From positions 1 through 53,079 of the forward strand of contig JAFEAV010000044.1 in assembly GCA_018266215.1 (NCBI GenBank): a DNA stretch of 53,079 nucleotides, read 5' to 3'. Made by a program: the position numbers and the translations under genes. Position 1 is the stretch's first letter. Each line of letters starts with the position of its first letter. Below the pieces are notes generated by a model that saw only the letters and a list, made by a program, of their open reading frames with translations, searched no databases and had not been told where the DNA came from. The stretch is from Cyanobacteria bacterium SZAS LIN-3 (lineage in GTDB: Bacteria; Cyanobacteriota; Vampirovibrionia; Obscuribacterales; Obscuribacteraceae). This document shows, piece after piece, positions 25,834 to 34,625 of the stretch.

Positions 25834-25851
25834 AAATCGCTCCGGCGATTT
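25834..25851 (+). promoter_or_regulatory. Hairpin just upstream of BT1 transporter
   Basis: AAATCGC-TCCG-GCGATTT, a perfect seven-pair stem with a tetraloop, followed by TATTTTCG, 20 bases before the start codon. It has the form of a small attenuator or terminator of an upstream leader transcript. Confidence 0.4.
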
Positions 25852-25870
25852 TATTTTCGTGGAGACCATC

Positions 25871-27157
25871 ATGAAAAATCCCAATCCGCCGCCCGGCGGA
25901 CCATCTTCTGACGCCCACATCAAAAAGTTTGTTTTCTTCCTCGCTCTCGTCTACATCGCCGAAGGGCTCTGCCAGGCCGGTGTTGGTCTCATTCACCAGC
26001 CCCTGAGCTTTTACCTCAAGTCCGTTCTGGGCATGAGCGCCGACCGTGCGACGGAGTACCTGACTGTTCTTGCCATTCCCTGGGTGATTAAGCCTGTCTT
26101 CGGCCTGATCTCGGACTTCCTGCCGCTCTTCGGTTATCGCCGCAAGACCTACCTGTTTCTGACCAATGCCCTGGCCGCAGGCGCGTATCTCTGGATCACC
26201 GGACTTACCGGCCCTGATGAAATCATTGTCGCCATGATGCTGACGTCCATCGGTATGGCCGCTTCTAGCACCATATGTGGTGCCCTGATGGTGGAAAACG
26301 GCAAGCGCTTTGAGGCCAGCGGCACCTTCGTCAATCACCAGTGGATGTGGTATTTCATTGCCAACATCGTGGCTTCGATTGGCGGCGGATGGCTCTGCGG
26401 GCATCTGGATCCGACTTCGGCATTCCACACCGCCGGCCTGCTCGTTGCTGTCGCCCCGGTCGGTGTGATGGCCACTTGCTGCTTCTTTGTGGTTGAGGAA
26501 AAGGCCAGGATCAATGTTCCTGAATTGAAGAAGAGCAGCGTTGCTCTGTTGAAGACGTTCAATACCAGAGTGATCTGGGTTGTCGGCGCCTTCCTCTTTT
26601 TCTTCAACTTCAACCCCAGTTTCGGTACGCCGCTCTTCTATCACATGACCGATGACCTGCATTTTTCGCAGGAGTTCATCGGCAGTCTGGGTGCCATCGG
26701 GGCCGTTGGTTCGGTGCTCGGTTCGTTCCTGTACATGTGGTTGCAGAAGCGCATGACATTGCGCTCGCTGCTCAATCTGAGCATCGTTATCGGCGCCTTG
26801 TCGCAGCTTTCCTTTTACTTCCTCGATAGCCAGGTCAGTGCGGTCATCCTCAATCTGGTTGGCGGCGTTACCAGCACCCTGGCTCTTGTCTCGTCGCTCA
26901 CTCTGGCGGCGGACTATTGCCCGGACGGCTCTGAAGGCTTCTCCTACGCCCTTCTCATGTCCATCAGCAACTTCGCCGGACAGCTGAGCATGAACGTCGG
27001 CGCCAAGATGTACGAGCACGTCTTTCATCAGCACATCAATCCGCTGATTTTCACATCCGCCGGCTTCACTCTCTTTGCTTTGTTGCTTGTTCCCATGCTG
27101 CGGCTTGGTAACAAGATGCCGGGTGAAAAGGTGAAGAAGGACGACAAGCCCGAATAA
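25871..27157 (+). CDS. BT1-family (folate/biopterin-like) MFS transporter
   Basis: 428 residues from the ATG at 25871, which has GGAG seven bases upstream; a GTG at 25859 lies within that site. About twelve membrane helices. The first helices read FFLALVYIAEGLCQAGVGLI and VLAIPWVIKPVFGLISDFLP, the second being the conserved WxxKPxxGxxSD loop of BT1/folate-biopterin transporters found in plastids, cyanobacteria and kinetoplastids. Substrate may be folate, biopterin or another pterin; in bacteria it is rarely tested. It is a single-gene unit ended by a strong terminator. Confidence 0.85.
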   Translation: MKNPNPPPGGPSSDAHIKKFVFFLALVYIAEGLCQAGVGLIHQPLSFYLKSVLGMSADRATEYLTVLAIPWVIKPVFGLISDFLPLFGYRRKTYLFLTNALAAGAYLWITGLTGPDEIIVAMMLTSIGMAASSTICGALMVENGKRFEASGTFVNHQWMWYFIANIVASIGGGWLCGHLDPTSAFHTAGLLVAVAPVGVMATCCFFVVEEKARINVPELKKSSVALLKTFNTRVIWVVGAFLFFFNFNPSFGTPLFYHMTDDLHFSQEFIGSLGAIGAVGSVLGSFLYMWLQKRMTLRSLLNLSIVIGALSQLSFYFLDSQVSAVILNLVGGVTSTLALVSSLTLAADYCPDGSEGFSYALLMSISNFAGQLSMNVGAKMYEHVFHQHINPLIFTSAGFTLFALLLVPMLRLGNKMPGEKVKKDDKPE

Positions 27158-27169
27158 TCTGATTGTTGT

Positions 27170-27222
27170 GATACGAGCGAGGAGCGGTTTAGTAGCCGCT
27201 CTTCCTCGTATCATTTTTTTTT
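27170..27222 (+). terminator. Terminator of BT1 transporter gene
   Basis: GATACGAG ... GAGCGG pairs with CCGCTC ... CTCGTATC in an almost continuous stem around TTTAGTAG, followed by nine Ts. Confidence 0.9.
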
Positions 27223-27252
27223 CGTAAATACTAATGAATATAGTAAAACGCC

Positions 27253-27292
27253 GAAAAAAAGAAACCAGAAGGAGGTGAGTCCTCCTGGTTTC
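27253..27292 (-). terminator. Terminator of the PrkA/SpoVR block
   Basis: On the minus strand GGAAACCAGGAGG pairs with CCTCCTTCTGGTTTC around ACTCA, followed by seven Ts. It lies 35 bases after the stop of the zinc-ribbon gene and ends the block that begins at 36893. Confidence 0.85.
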
Positions 27293-27326
27293 CGAAAAGC
27301 GGGCTGCCTTGTGGGGAGCCTACTTT

Positions 27327-27875
27327 TTACTTGACGTCGAAGTTAGCCGACCACGACTGGCCGCCCTGAACCGCCTGACCGATGGACGAGGTCTGTCCAC
27401 CGTACCAGGACCAGGTGCGCTGAACTTCCTCGAACTCGATCGGCGCCGAACCGGAGCCGACGATTTCGAAGACGAACTCGCGGGTGCCGAACTGGGGATT
27501 GCCCGGGTCCGGCATGAAGGTGCCGCGGCTCTTCAGCTTGTAGTTGCTGGAAAGCGGACGCTTGACGTTCCACTCCCGCCACTTGTACTGGTCTTCGTTG
27601 AGGACGACGTGAATCTCCTCGCCGATGCGCAGGTTCTTGAAGGTCTTGCCGGCGTCGTTGTGACGGCAGGTGATGAACGCGATGCCGGACTTGCCGACAA
27701 TCGGTGACGAGCTTCCCGCCGAGAGCGGAACGCGGCACCACTGGCATTCATCGAGCTGGGTGCTGCATGCATCACAGAGAGCATGCGCGAAGTGTGAGGT
27801 CAGCCCCGAGCACTTCTGGCATTGGCCAGGGACGCTGAGGGTGACCTTGCTGGTGCAGGTTGTGCAAAGTGCCAT
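27327..27875 (-). CDS. Double zinc-ribbon protein with chagasin-like C-terminal domain
   Basis: 182 residues from the ATG at 27875 (AGGAGG upstream). Residues 1-50 carry four CxxC pairs (CTTC, CQKC, CDAC, CQWC), enough for two zinc sites. The C-terminal 110 residues are all beta. They have the order of chagasin/I42 inhibitors: GEEIHVVLNED, an aromatic-rich turn YKWREWNVKRP, then FGTREFVFEIVGSGSAPIEF before a final strand. I42 proteins inhibit cysteine proteases, but here the domain lacks a signal peptide and the classic NPTTG loop is not clear, so inhibition is only suggested. It follows the previous gene after 14 bases and ends the PrkA/SpoVR operon. Confidence 0.55.
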   Translation of the reverse strand: MALCTTCTSKVTLSVPGQCQKCSGLTSHFAHALCDACSTQLDECQWCRVPLSAGSSSPIVGKSGIAFITCRHNDAGKTFKNLRIGEEIHVVLNEDQYKWREWNVKRPLSSNYKLKSRGTFMPDPGNPQFGTREFVFEIVGSGSAPIEFEEVQRTWSWYGGQTSSIGQAVQGGQSWSANFDVK

Positions 27876-27889
27876 AGCTGTTTTCCTCC

Positions 27890-28594
27890 TTAACGGCCGT
27901 CCCGCACACAGCCCGTGCAGGTGCACGTGAAGGTCGGGAGGTGTCCCTGCGGAGGCTCGAAACTGGTCTCGTCCTCGTGGTTGATCAGGGGCTTGGGTTT
28001 GACCATCGTCAGGAGGTGCTTCTCGGCCACGAGGTTGTCGTGGTCGGAAGGAGTGTTCATCTGGAACACAACCTCGAACTCCTGCGCCGGCGGCTTGAGG
28101 CCAGGGCCCGGCTCGTCGACGAAACGAAGCACGACATGCACCGCGCCAGGGTCCGACACGGGAAGCATCGGCATCTGGACATCGGCATCGCCGGCCTCGA
28201 AGAGAGCAGGCTGCGTGGCTTCGCTGGTGGGCGCTTCCGGCTGCTCCATGAGCACCTGGTCGGAAGCGGGGATGAACGGCTTCTCCTCGCCGGGGGCGGC
28301 GAAGATGTAGAAGTTGCCGGCGTCATCCTTGTCGACGTACTGCAGGCCGCTGGGCACCACGGTGCGCGCGCGCAGCTTGCCGTCGACGTGCATAAGAACT
28401 TCGGTCTTGTGCTGGGACATGACACGGAGGGCAAACTGACCCACCGGCATGCGCACGAAAAGCTTGTTGTTGTTGGCGATCTCGTAGAAGTGTGGACGAG
28501 TCCACTCCAACCCGGCGCTGAACTTGGCCGACAGAGGCGGCTTAGCGACGAGGGCGACGTCCACAGACCGTCCGAGATTATCGGTAATCTTCAT
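27890..28594 (-). CDS. Unknown beta-rich protein with C-terminal cysteine cluster
   Basis: 234 residues, AAGGAG before the ATG. No family recognised. The first 100 residues look beta-rich (LFVRMPVGQFALRVMSQHK, TEVLMHVDGKLRART). An acidic Pro/Glu linker follows, then a second beta segment (AVHVVLRFVDEPG, EFEVVFQMNT). The tail ends FTCTCTGCVRDG, a CxCxxC cluster that may bind metal. Both this and the next gene thus end or begin with cysteine clusters. It lies between SpoVR and the zinc-ribbon gene, so it is probably a new accessory of the PrkA-DUF444-SpoVR system. Confidence 0.6.
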   Translation of the reverse strand: MKITDNLGRSVDVALVAKPPLSAKFSAGLEWTRPHFYEIANNNKLFVRMPVGQFALRVMSQHKTEVLMHVDGKLRARTVVPSGLQYVDKDDAGNFYIFAAPGEEKPFIPASDQVLMEQPEAPTSEATQPALFEAGDADVQMPMLPVSDPGAVHVVLRFVDEPGPGLKPPAQEFEVVFQMNTPSDHDNLVAEKHLLTMVKPKPLINHEDETSFEPPQGHLPTFTCTCTGCVRDGR

Positions 28595-28627
28595 GTGTAG
28601 ACTCCTTATCAGAAGGTTTTTGGCTTT

Positions 28628-28721
28628 GGGGCCGGTTACTGAAAACTGGCCTTTAGGCCTTGATTCACATAGAGAGCGAGAGCACGAGAGAGAAGCTGGT
28701 CGATTTGCATCAACCAGCCCC
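28628..28721 (-). ncRNA. Bistable leader RNA upstream of unknown beta protein
   Basis: On the minus strand GGGGCUGGUU (28721-28712) can pair over ten bases, including one sense-only U-G, with AACCGGCCCC (28637-28628). The same strand can instead form GCUGGUUGAU-GCAA-AUCGACCAGC (28718-28695), a ten-pair hairpin with a GNRA loop and one sense-only U-G. The two folds share GCUGGUU and exclude each other. The element lies between SpoVR and the next start codon. Confidence 0.5.
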
Positions 28722-28751
28722 TCCCTCTAGAGCAACCGCTGAAACCCGGAC

Positions 28752-30548
28752 TTACATCCAGGTCTCTTTCACGGTCTCTCCGTCCTCGGTGAAATACTCG
28801 AACGGTGCCGGCTTGCCGACAGGGTTTCCGCGAGCGTCGGTGCGCTGCTCCATGGTCAGGAGACGCACCGGCATGCCGCAGAGGCGACGGAAGAACTTCA
28901 GCGTGTCGCGGCACTCGGACTGGAGAAGCGGGCCGAAGCTCTCATCGAACTCGTGCTTCAACGTCCAGCTGCCGTCACCGTACTTACCAGTGTCCTGGAT
29001 GGTGATGTTGGGCAGCGAGTGATACGCGGTGCGCATGACGAGCATGCGACGCGCCTTGTGCTTGTTGGCGTCAAACGCCGCCACGATCTGGATGACCGTG
29101 CCCATCTGCTGAAGGGTTTCAGCAGGAGCCGGGAAGACGGGGAACCCGCCTTGCTCGTGGTAAGCCTCGGAAGTCTCCTGCAGCTGTGACCAGGTCTGGA
29201 CAACTTCCATCATCTCCTCGAGCGTCAGCGGCTCCGGATTCTCGAAAACGAATTTCCGATTCCAGCCGTTCTTCTTGAGGGCGTTGTTGATCAACTTGAT
29301 GACGCGGCGGACCCAGGTGAGGTTGTCCTCGTTGATCTGCTCGAACAGCTTCTCGCCCATGAACTCGCTGACGAAGCGGTTGTCGTCGTAGTGACGGCGC
29401 ACTTCCATCATCTTGTCACGGTTGCGAACCGGGATGTCCTTCGTCACCGTCTTGTTCGACTCGACGTACTCGCCGGCGTCGTTCTTGACGATCTTCTTGT
29501 ACTTGACGCGGGTGGTGCCGGCGTCCGAACCGTACTCCTGGTCGATGAAGCGCCAGATGTTGAGGCCCATCGCGTACGGGTCGAAGTACTGGTTGACCGG
29601 CGTCTTGTAGTGCATGTTCCAGGAACGCGCCAGGTCGAAGCGGAACTCCAGCGGGATGTCGATATCCGGCTCCAGGAGAAGCTCCCGCTGCCAGTACGAC
29701 GCCCAGCCTTCGTTCATGAACTTGGTCCGGCCCTGCGGCTGGAAGTAGCGCGAACGGTCGTGCACGATGGCCATCATCATGCGCGCCTCATCCGGCAGGT
29801 TCGGAGTGTTCTCCGGCTGCATCAGGAACTGCAGCAGGTTGTCCGCCGGCTGAATCGGATAGCGACGAAGCTGCGCGTCGATGACGGCAGCCTGACGCTC
29901 CAGCTGCACCTTCATCGACTGAGAGACTTCGCCCTCGGTGATGATGCGGCGCTTGAGAGTAGCCAGCTCGGTGCGCAGCTGCTCACGCAACTGCTTGTCG
30001 GTGAGACGGTCCGGGTTGTCCGTCGCGCCCCAGCCGACATGGTTGGACACGGCATGGCAGGCGTCGAGGAAGTACTCCACCGCCTCCCAGCCCCACTCCG
30101 GATTGTTCACCAGCTGGTCGATCTTGTTGCGCCACATGGTCATGCGGGCGACGATCGACTCCGGGCCGGTGCCGGCGAAGGTCTTGTTGTTGGCGAAGAA
30201 GTCGACGTGACCCCAGGTGGCATGCGCCATCACATGGAGCTGCATCGCCAGGGAGTTGGTCGTGGAGAGGTACTCGATCGACGGATTGGTGTTCAGCACC
30301 ATCTCATAGATGTGCCCACCGTAACCCTGCCGACGATTCTTCTCCGCTTCCTTACCCTTGGACCAGTGAACGTAGTCGTTGGGCATACCGACGTAGGGCA
30401 GCGTCTGGGTGACGCCGTCGTCGGTGGTGAGACGGTAATCGATGGGGAAGGGCGACAGACCCAGCCGGCGGCCGGCAATGGTCATGCGCCGATCCCACAT
30501 CATGATCAGCTCCATCTCACGCTGATAATTGAAGTGATCGTTAGACAT
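28752..30548 (-). CDS. SpoVR family protein
   Basis: 598 residues. Family blocks include LHVMAHATWGHVDFFANN near residue 73-90, with spaced histidines, EAVEYFLDACHAVSNHVGWG near 139-158 and FMNEGWASYWQRELLLEPD near 275-293, whose Glu and Trp are highly conserved. E. coli YcgB is a homologue; SpoVR was first linked to spore cortex formation in Bacillus. SpoVR genes travel with PrkA kinase and DUF444 genes, exactly as here, in stationary-phase or stress operons. The start is three bases after the DUF444 stop. Biochemical role unknown; the histidine and glutamate pattern suggests a metal site. Confidence 0.95.
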   Translation of the reverse strand: MSNDHFNYQREMELIMMWDRRMTIAGRRLGLSPFPIDYRLTTDDGVTQTLPYVGMPNDYVHWSKGKEAEKNRRQGYGGHIYEMVLNTNPSIEYLSTTNSLAMQLHVMAHATWGHVDFFANNKTFAGTGPESIVARMTMWRNKIDQLVNNPEWGWEAVEYFLDACHAVSNHVGWGATDNPDRLTDKQLREQLRTELATLKRRIITEGEVSQSMKVQLERQAAVIDAQLRRYPIQPADNLLQFLMQPENTPNLPDEARMMMAIVHDRSRYFQPQGRTKFMNEGWASYWQRELLLEPDIDIPLEFRFDLARSWNMHYKTPVNQYFDPYAMGLNIWRFIDQEYGSDAGTTRVKYKKIVKNDAGEYVESNKTVTKDIPVRNRDKMMEVRRHYDDNRFVSEFMGEKLFEQINEDNLTWVRRVIKLINNALKKNGWNRKFVFENPEPLTLEEMMEVVQTWSQLQETSEAYHEQGGFPVFPAPAETLQQMGTVIQIVAAFDANKHKARRMLVMRTAYHSLPNITIQDTGKYGDGSWTLKHEFDESFGPLLQSECRDTLKFFRRLCGMPVRLLTMEQRTDARGNPVGKPAPFEYFTEDGETVKETWM

Positions 30549-30551
30549 ACA

Positions 30552-32138
30552 TTAGGCTCCTTTTTGACGATCCTTATCCAGGATCTGTTTAAAGGCCTCA
30601 GGAACATCCTGCAGGCTACTGGCCCGAGCCATCCCCACGTGCGCCTTGACGTCGGCCGGGAGGCCCATCAAAGCTTCGCCGCCCATGGACCAGCCGCGAC
30701 GACCACCGCCCCACGAAGTTCCGCACTCCAGGTAGCCGACGTAGTTGAAGGGGGCCTTGACGATCTTCGTGAACCAGTCGCGAATGGCTTGCTCGCCATC
30801 GAACAGGTCGCCGTCGGTGGCGTGGAACATGTACCGGTTCCAGGCCGCGGCAGGGAAAGGACCCGCAGAGTTACCGGTGGTCTTGGACTTGGCACCGAAT
30901 TCGGCGATGTTGTAAGCGAGCTCCCATGCGGGAACCGCCACCGTACCGCCGCTGGCACCGATCTTGAAGAACTCTTCCTCCGTCTTCCAGAGGTACTCCT
31001 GACCGTCGTGGGAGATCATCACGATGGCCACTTCCTTGTACTTCGTCTTGAGGAACAGGACGCAGATGAAGAAGTAGGCCTTGGCGATGATGATCGGGTC
31101 ACCACCCATCGAACCGGAGCGGTCCAGGATGAGCTCAACCATCGCCTTGGAGTCGGGGTCATCCTTCTCCTCGATGCGGTTGAAACGCAGGTCGTTCTTG
31201 TGGAAGGGGACTTCCAGCGTGCTCGGGATGATCTCGCCGTCACGCTCCTTGATGAAGACGTAGCTTTCGATGCGAGACTGCAGGCCGGCATGCACCGTAT
31301 ACGGTGCGACGCTGCCTTCCTCGACGCCCTTCAGATACGTGACGATGGACTCGAGCACTTCCTTGCGGAAGGTTTCGACATCCTCGTCCAGAAGCGGGTC
31401 CGCCTCGTTGCCGTTTTCGACGGCGCGGAGGAAGTCCTTCACCTCGTTATCGATCAGCACCATGACCGGCTCGGGGAACATCACCTCGGCGCCGGACTTG
31501 CTGTAGGCCCAGAAGGCGTATGCCTCGAAGACCGACTGGCACTTCTCGGCGAACTCCGGAACGAAGTCTTCCGGACGGGCATTCTTCAGAGCCGAAGCAC
31601 GCTTGAAGCGAGCGACGGCGCTGGCACGCTTGTTCATGCGCGCCTTGGGACCGTTGTTGGTCAGGCCGCGACGCTTGTGCGTCTTGACCAGGGTCTGGGC
31701 GAACATCTTCTTGAGCATGTTCGGCAGGCCGATGGACTCGAAAAACATCTCGAGGAATTCCTCGAAGTCCATTTCCACGTAGTCGCCCGCACCCTCACCG
31801 GCCTTCTTGCCGCCCTTGCCCTGGCCCGAGGAATCTCTGCCCGGACGCCAGATCGGCTCGCTTTCCGGTGGAACGGGAACGTTGATTTTGCCCGGGCGAG
31901 TGATGATCGGGTTGTCCCCGATGATGTCACCCATCTTGCCCTTGAGCTTGCCCTTCTGGCGTTCCTTGTAGCGCTGACGGTCGCGTTCGGTCTTGTCACC
32001 GCCGCGGCTCGGAGGCGTAATGGAACTCTTGCCGGAACCGGCAGCCAGAATAGGTATCAGAGAGTTGTCGTCCTTGTGGACGATAGTGAAGGTGTTCGTC
32101 TGAACCTCTTCACCCTTGTTAGGCTTTCGTTTAGTCAT
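30552..32138 (-). CDS. DUF444 (YeaH-like) VWA protein
   Basis: 528 residues, AGGAGG before the ATG. The N-terminus is basic and disordered (RDRQRYKERQKGKLKGKMGD), then a Gly/Lys linker (GQGKGGKKAGEGAGD) and the family block YVEMDFEEFLEMFFESIGLP near 120-139. The VWA-like domain starts MVELILDRSGSMGGDP near 334 with an intact DxSxS, and continues with IVMISHDGQEYLWKTEEEFF and GASGGT. DUF444 proteins accompany PrkA (YeaG in E. coli). A terminator-like hairpin separates it from the kinase gene upstream, and a TTGACA (minus strand, 32200-32195) may start a separate transcript. Confidence 0.95.
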   Translation of the reverse strand: MTKRKPNKGEEVQTNTFTIVHKDDNSLIPILAAGSGKSSITPPSRGGDKTERDRQRYKERQKGKLKGKMGDIIGDNPIITRPGKINVPVPPESEPIWRPGRDSSGQGKGGKKAGEGAGDYVEMDFEEFLEMFFESIGLPNMLKKMFAQTLVKTHKRRGLTNNGPKARMNKRASAVARFKRASALKNARPEDFVPEFAEKCQSVFEAYAFWAYSKSGAEVMFPEPVMVLIDNEVKDFLRAVENGNEADPLLDEDVETFRKEVLESIVTYLKGVEEGSVAPYTVHAGLQSRIESYVFIKERDGEIIPSTLEVPFHKNDLRFNRIEEKDDPDSKAMVELILDRSGSMGGDPIIIAKAYFFICVLFLKTKYKEVAIVMISHDGQEYLWKTEEEFFKIGASGGTVAVPAWELAYNIAEFGAKSKTTGNSAGPFPAAAWNRYMFHATDGDLFDGEQAIRDWFTKIVKAPFNYVGYLECGTSWGGGRRGWSMGGEALMGLPADVKAHVGMARASSLQDVPEAFKQILDKDRQKGA

Positions 32139-32206
32139 GACATACCTCCTGGAGGTTAACTCCGAATTTGAGATCGACTTGCAAGCACGGGGCTTGTCAA
32201 GGTTTT

Positions 32207-32273
32207 AAAAAAAAGAAGAAACAAGGACGGCCCACACAAGTAACTTTCGTTCCTTATATGGGCCGCTTGTTCC
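32207..32273 (-). terminator. Terminator between first kinase gene and DUF444
   Basis: On the minus strand GGAACAAG-c-GGCCCA pairs with UGGGCC-guc-CUUGUUUC, including one sense-only G-U, then UUCUUUUUUUU. It would reduce or stop read-through from the two kinase genes into DUF444 and SpoVR. Confidence 0.7.
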
Positions 32274-32398
32274 GACAAATTGTCTGACCTGGACAGAGCG
32301 AGCACTTGCGTGAATGGCATGGGCAGGGGCCTTCGCTCACTGATTCGCATCAGCAAACTTGGGCCCCCGCCACACCACTTAGCCAGCCTCAGTCAGAC

Positions 32399-34591
32399 TT
32401 AGCGCTCGACCAGGAAGTCCGAGTTCTCTTCCGCTTCGCGGAGCAGCTCCTCGGCCGACCACTCGCTGAAGCCCGCCTCGACGAGACGGAACTTGGCGGC
32501 GGACAGCTTGCGACGATCCTCGTCCGAACGAGCCGACGAGGACGAGAACAGGCGAGCACCGGTGCGCACCTTCTTCAGGACGAACCGCTCCAAGCACTTC
32601 TGCACCGCCTGGTGGCAGGTGTAGGGGATGTTCTTGGCGCCGTGCTCGGTGATGTACTGGTTCACCGCGGCCTGGATCTCAGCGCGGAACTTCGGCGCTT
32701 CCGCCGAGGTCACGCCCCAATCCGGATCGCTTTCGATCTCGCGCATGAACGCCTCGTCACCACCGACCTGGCTCTTGCTGTAACCAGCCGAGCTCTTGAC
32801 GGAGGAGTTGGACGCCCAGGCACGGACGTTGTCCAGGTACTTGTCCCAGGTCTGCTGGCACTCGTCCTTGAAGCCGTCGACCAGCGAAGCCAGAACGAGC
32901 TGGCTCAGGTTCTTCCGGCGGACTTCGTCGAGCTCGTTGCCGATGATGCGCATCATGAACTCGAGCTTCTTCTCGTCGGTGATGGTCTGCTTGAACCAGT
33001 CACGGAAGGCGTCACGCAGCAGCGCCGTGGTGACGGTGTCACCGCGACCCTGGACCTTGGCGGCCACGAGCTGCATCACCTTGTTGGTCTCACGGGGAGA
33101 CTGACCCTCCAGACCCTCGCGGGTGCTGGCGCGCTCGCGCAGATCCTGCACGGACACCTTCATGCCCATGCCGCGCTCGCGGGTGCCACGACCGTCGTAG
33201 GCGTCGGCCTTGACGTTCAGGGGCACGGTCGAGTTCTTGTCGATGCGGGTCAGCACCTCCATGCGGGCCAGATACGGGAACACGTCGGGGTCGACGTGCA
33301 CACCGCCCTGGGCGACCGGCTTGCCGAACTCGGAGCCGTTCCAGAACTTGCGGATGACCTTCTCCGCCTGGCTCATCTCGAGCGGGTAGGGGAACCAGAT
33401 ACGGAAGAAACGGTCCGCGTACGGCTCGTTCTCACGCACCTTCATGAACTTGTCATACTCACCCTCGTTGGAGTGAATGATGATCAGGCCGTCGAAGAAG
33501 CACGAACCTGCCAGCGGAGCCGGCAGCTTCACGCGGCGACCCTGGAGCGCCTCGAGCAGAACGCGCTGGGCTTCCGGCGGGTTCTTCAGACCCTCGGTGA
33601 GGATCACGAGACCGCGGTTGCCCTTGTTGAAGGCGCCGTTCAGGTTGATCAGGCGGGGGTCACCCTCCTGGAAGCGGCCCATGTTGGCCAGGTTCTCGGA
33701 GCCGATCCACTCCGCGATGTCGAAGTTCAGCGGCTGAACCTCGGCCACGTCGACGATGCCGGACGAACCGGAGAAGTCGTCGGTGAAGCGCATGGAGTCG
33801 ATCTGCATGTCCTTCAGCGCGACCGGCTTGCCGGGACGCTGATAGACACCGAGGGCCAGGTCCTGCACCAGCGGCTCCGGAGTGCCGATGGCGTTGCGGG
33901 TGCTGCGGGGCAGACCCAGACCAGCGACCACGGCCGAAACCAGGTCGTTGGCGTCCAGCTTGGCGATGCCGGCGAGCGTGTTCGGCTGGCCAGCGTTGCT
34001 GCAGATGGACTTGACCGAAGCGTCATCGAAGTCCAGGAGCTTGGACAGCTCCAGCGACTCGAGGATCTCCAGCTTGATTTCGTCGACGCGGGCCGCGAAG
34101 TCGAAGTCCTTGCCGGACTCGAGCTCGGCGTCGGCCTGCTTCTCGGCCACCAGCTGCACCATGAAGAACAGGTTCAGCGGGTTGTCGTGCACGCGGCTGC
34201 CCTTGACGAACGGAATCGGGTCAGCGGTACGGTACAGGTTCTTGATGCGGGTCACGTAGTCGGACTTGCCGGCGCCCGGAGGGCCAATCAGAACGACAGC
34301 CTGCTTGTCGGTCTCACCACCCATGGTGGCGGGAACGAGGAAGGAGTTGGTGACCTGGTAGATCGAGCGTTCCACACCGTAGAACATGCTGAAGGCGTTG
34401 AACGCGGTCAGCGAGTCGTCGCCCCAGATGCGGCGGGTGCGGATGGTGTTGGCGGCGTTCTCGCCGGCCGACTTGATCAGACGGAGCAAACGGCTCTTGC
34501 TGGACTCGGTCTGCTTGGGGTCCTTGCCCTTAGCATGCAGCCAGTCCTTGAAAGAACCCTTGAAAGAAGTGGTGTTGTGCGTAGTTTCCAT
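32399..34591 (-). CDS. PrkA/YeaG-family AAA serine kinase, copy 1
   Basis: 730 residues, longer than E. coli YeaG (about 640). The AAA_PrkA core has Walker A VLIGPPGAGKSDYVTRIKNL near residue 101-120 and the family block GSRVHDNPLNLFFMVQLVAE near 133-152. Further blocks are LINLNGAFNKGNRGLVILTE near 285 and a sensor strand GLIIIHSNEGEYDKFM near 340-355. The C-terminal kinase-like region follows. The extra length is an acidic insert near 155-200 (AELESGKDFDFAARVDEIKL). PrkA proteins are ATPase/kinase regulators of stress and sporulation. It is 34 bases after the second copy and probably forms a complex with it. Confidence 0.9.
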   Translation of the reverse strand: METTHNTTSFKGSFKDWLHAKGKDPKQTESSKSRLLRLIKSAGENAANTIRTRRIWGDDSLTAFNAFSMFYGVERSIYQVTNSFLVPATMGGETDKQAVVLIGPPGAGKSDYVTRIKNLYRTADPIPFVKGSRVHDNPLNLFFMVQLVAEKQADAELESGKDFDFAARVDEIKLEILESLELSKLLDFDDASVKSICSNAGQPNTLAGIAKLDANDLVSAVVAGLGLPRSTRNAIGTPEPLVQDLALGVYQRPGKPVALKDMQIDSMRFTDDFSGSSGIVDVAEVQPLNFDIAEWIGSENLANMGRFQEGDPRLINLNGAFNKGNRGLVILTEGLKNPPEAQRVLLEALQGRRVKLPAPLAGSCFFDGLIIIHSNEGEYDKFMKVRENEPYADRFFRIWFPYPLEMSQAEKVIRKFWNGSEFGKPVAQGGVHVDPDVFPYLARMEVLTRIDKNSTVPLNVKADAYDGRGTRERGMGMKVSVQDLRERASTREGLEGQSPRETNKVMQLVAAKVQGRGDTVTTALLRDAFRDWFKQTITDEKKLEFMMRIIGNELDEVRRKNLSQLVLASLVDGFKDECQQTWDKYLDNVRAWASNSSVKSSAGYSKSQVGGDEAFMREIESDPDWGVTSAEAPKFRAEIQAAVNQYITEHGAKNIPYTCHQAVQKCLERFVLKKVRTGARLFSSSSARSDEDRRKLSAAKFRLVEAGFSEWSAEELLREAEENSDFLVER

Positions 34592-34625
34592 GATTTAAAA
34601 CCTCACTTTGGTTTCAGAGCGGAGC

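Larger units (their letters stand above)
25201..25870. other. Intergenic region with palindromes, no gene seen
   Basis: This 670-base gap separates two divergent genes and has noticeably lower GC than the neighbours. It contains the 22-base palindrome at 25330, a short inverted repeat at 25591-25606 (AGCCGGC-AA-GCCGGCT) and the hairpin at 25834. No coding signal was found. Confidence 0.5.

Noticed and set aside
29391..32159. A 922-codon plus-strand open frame opposite SpoVR and DUF444
   Set aside because: It is an antisense shadow of two well-supported genes, rich in Val/Leu/His/Asp from reverse-frame codon bias, with no ribosome site and no family match.
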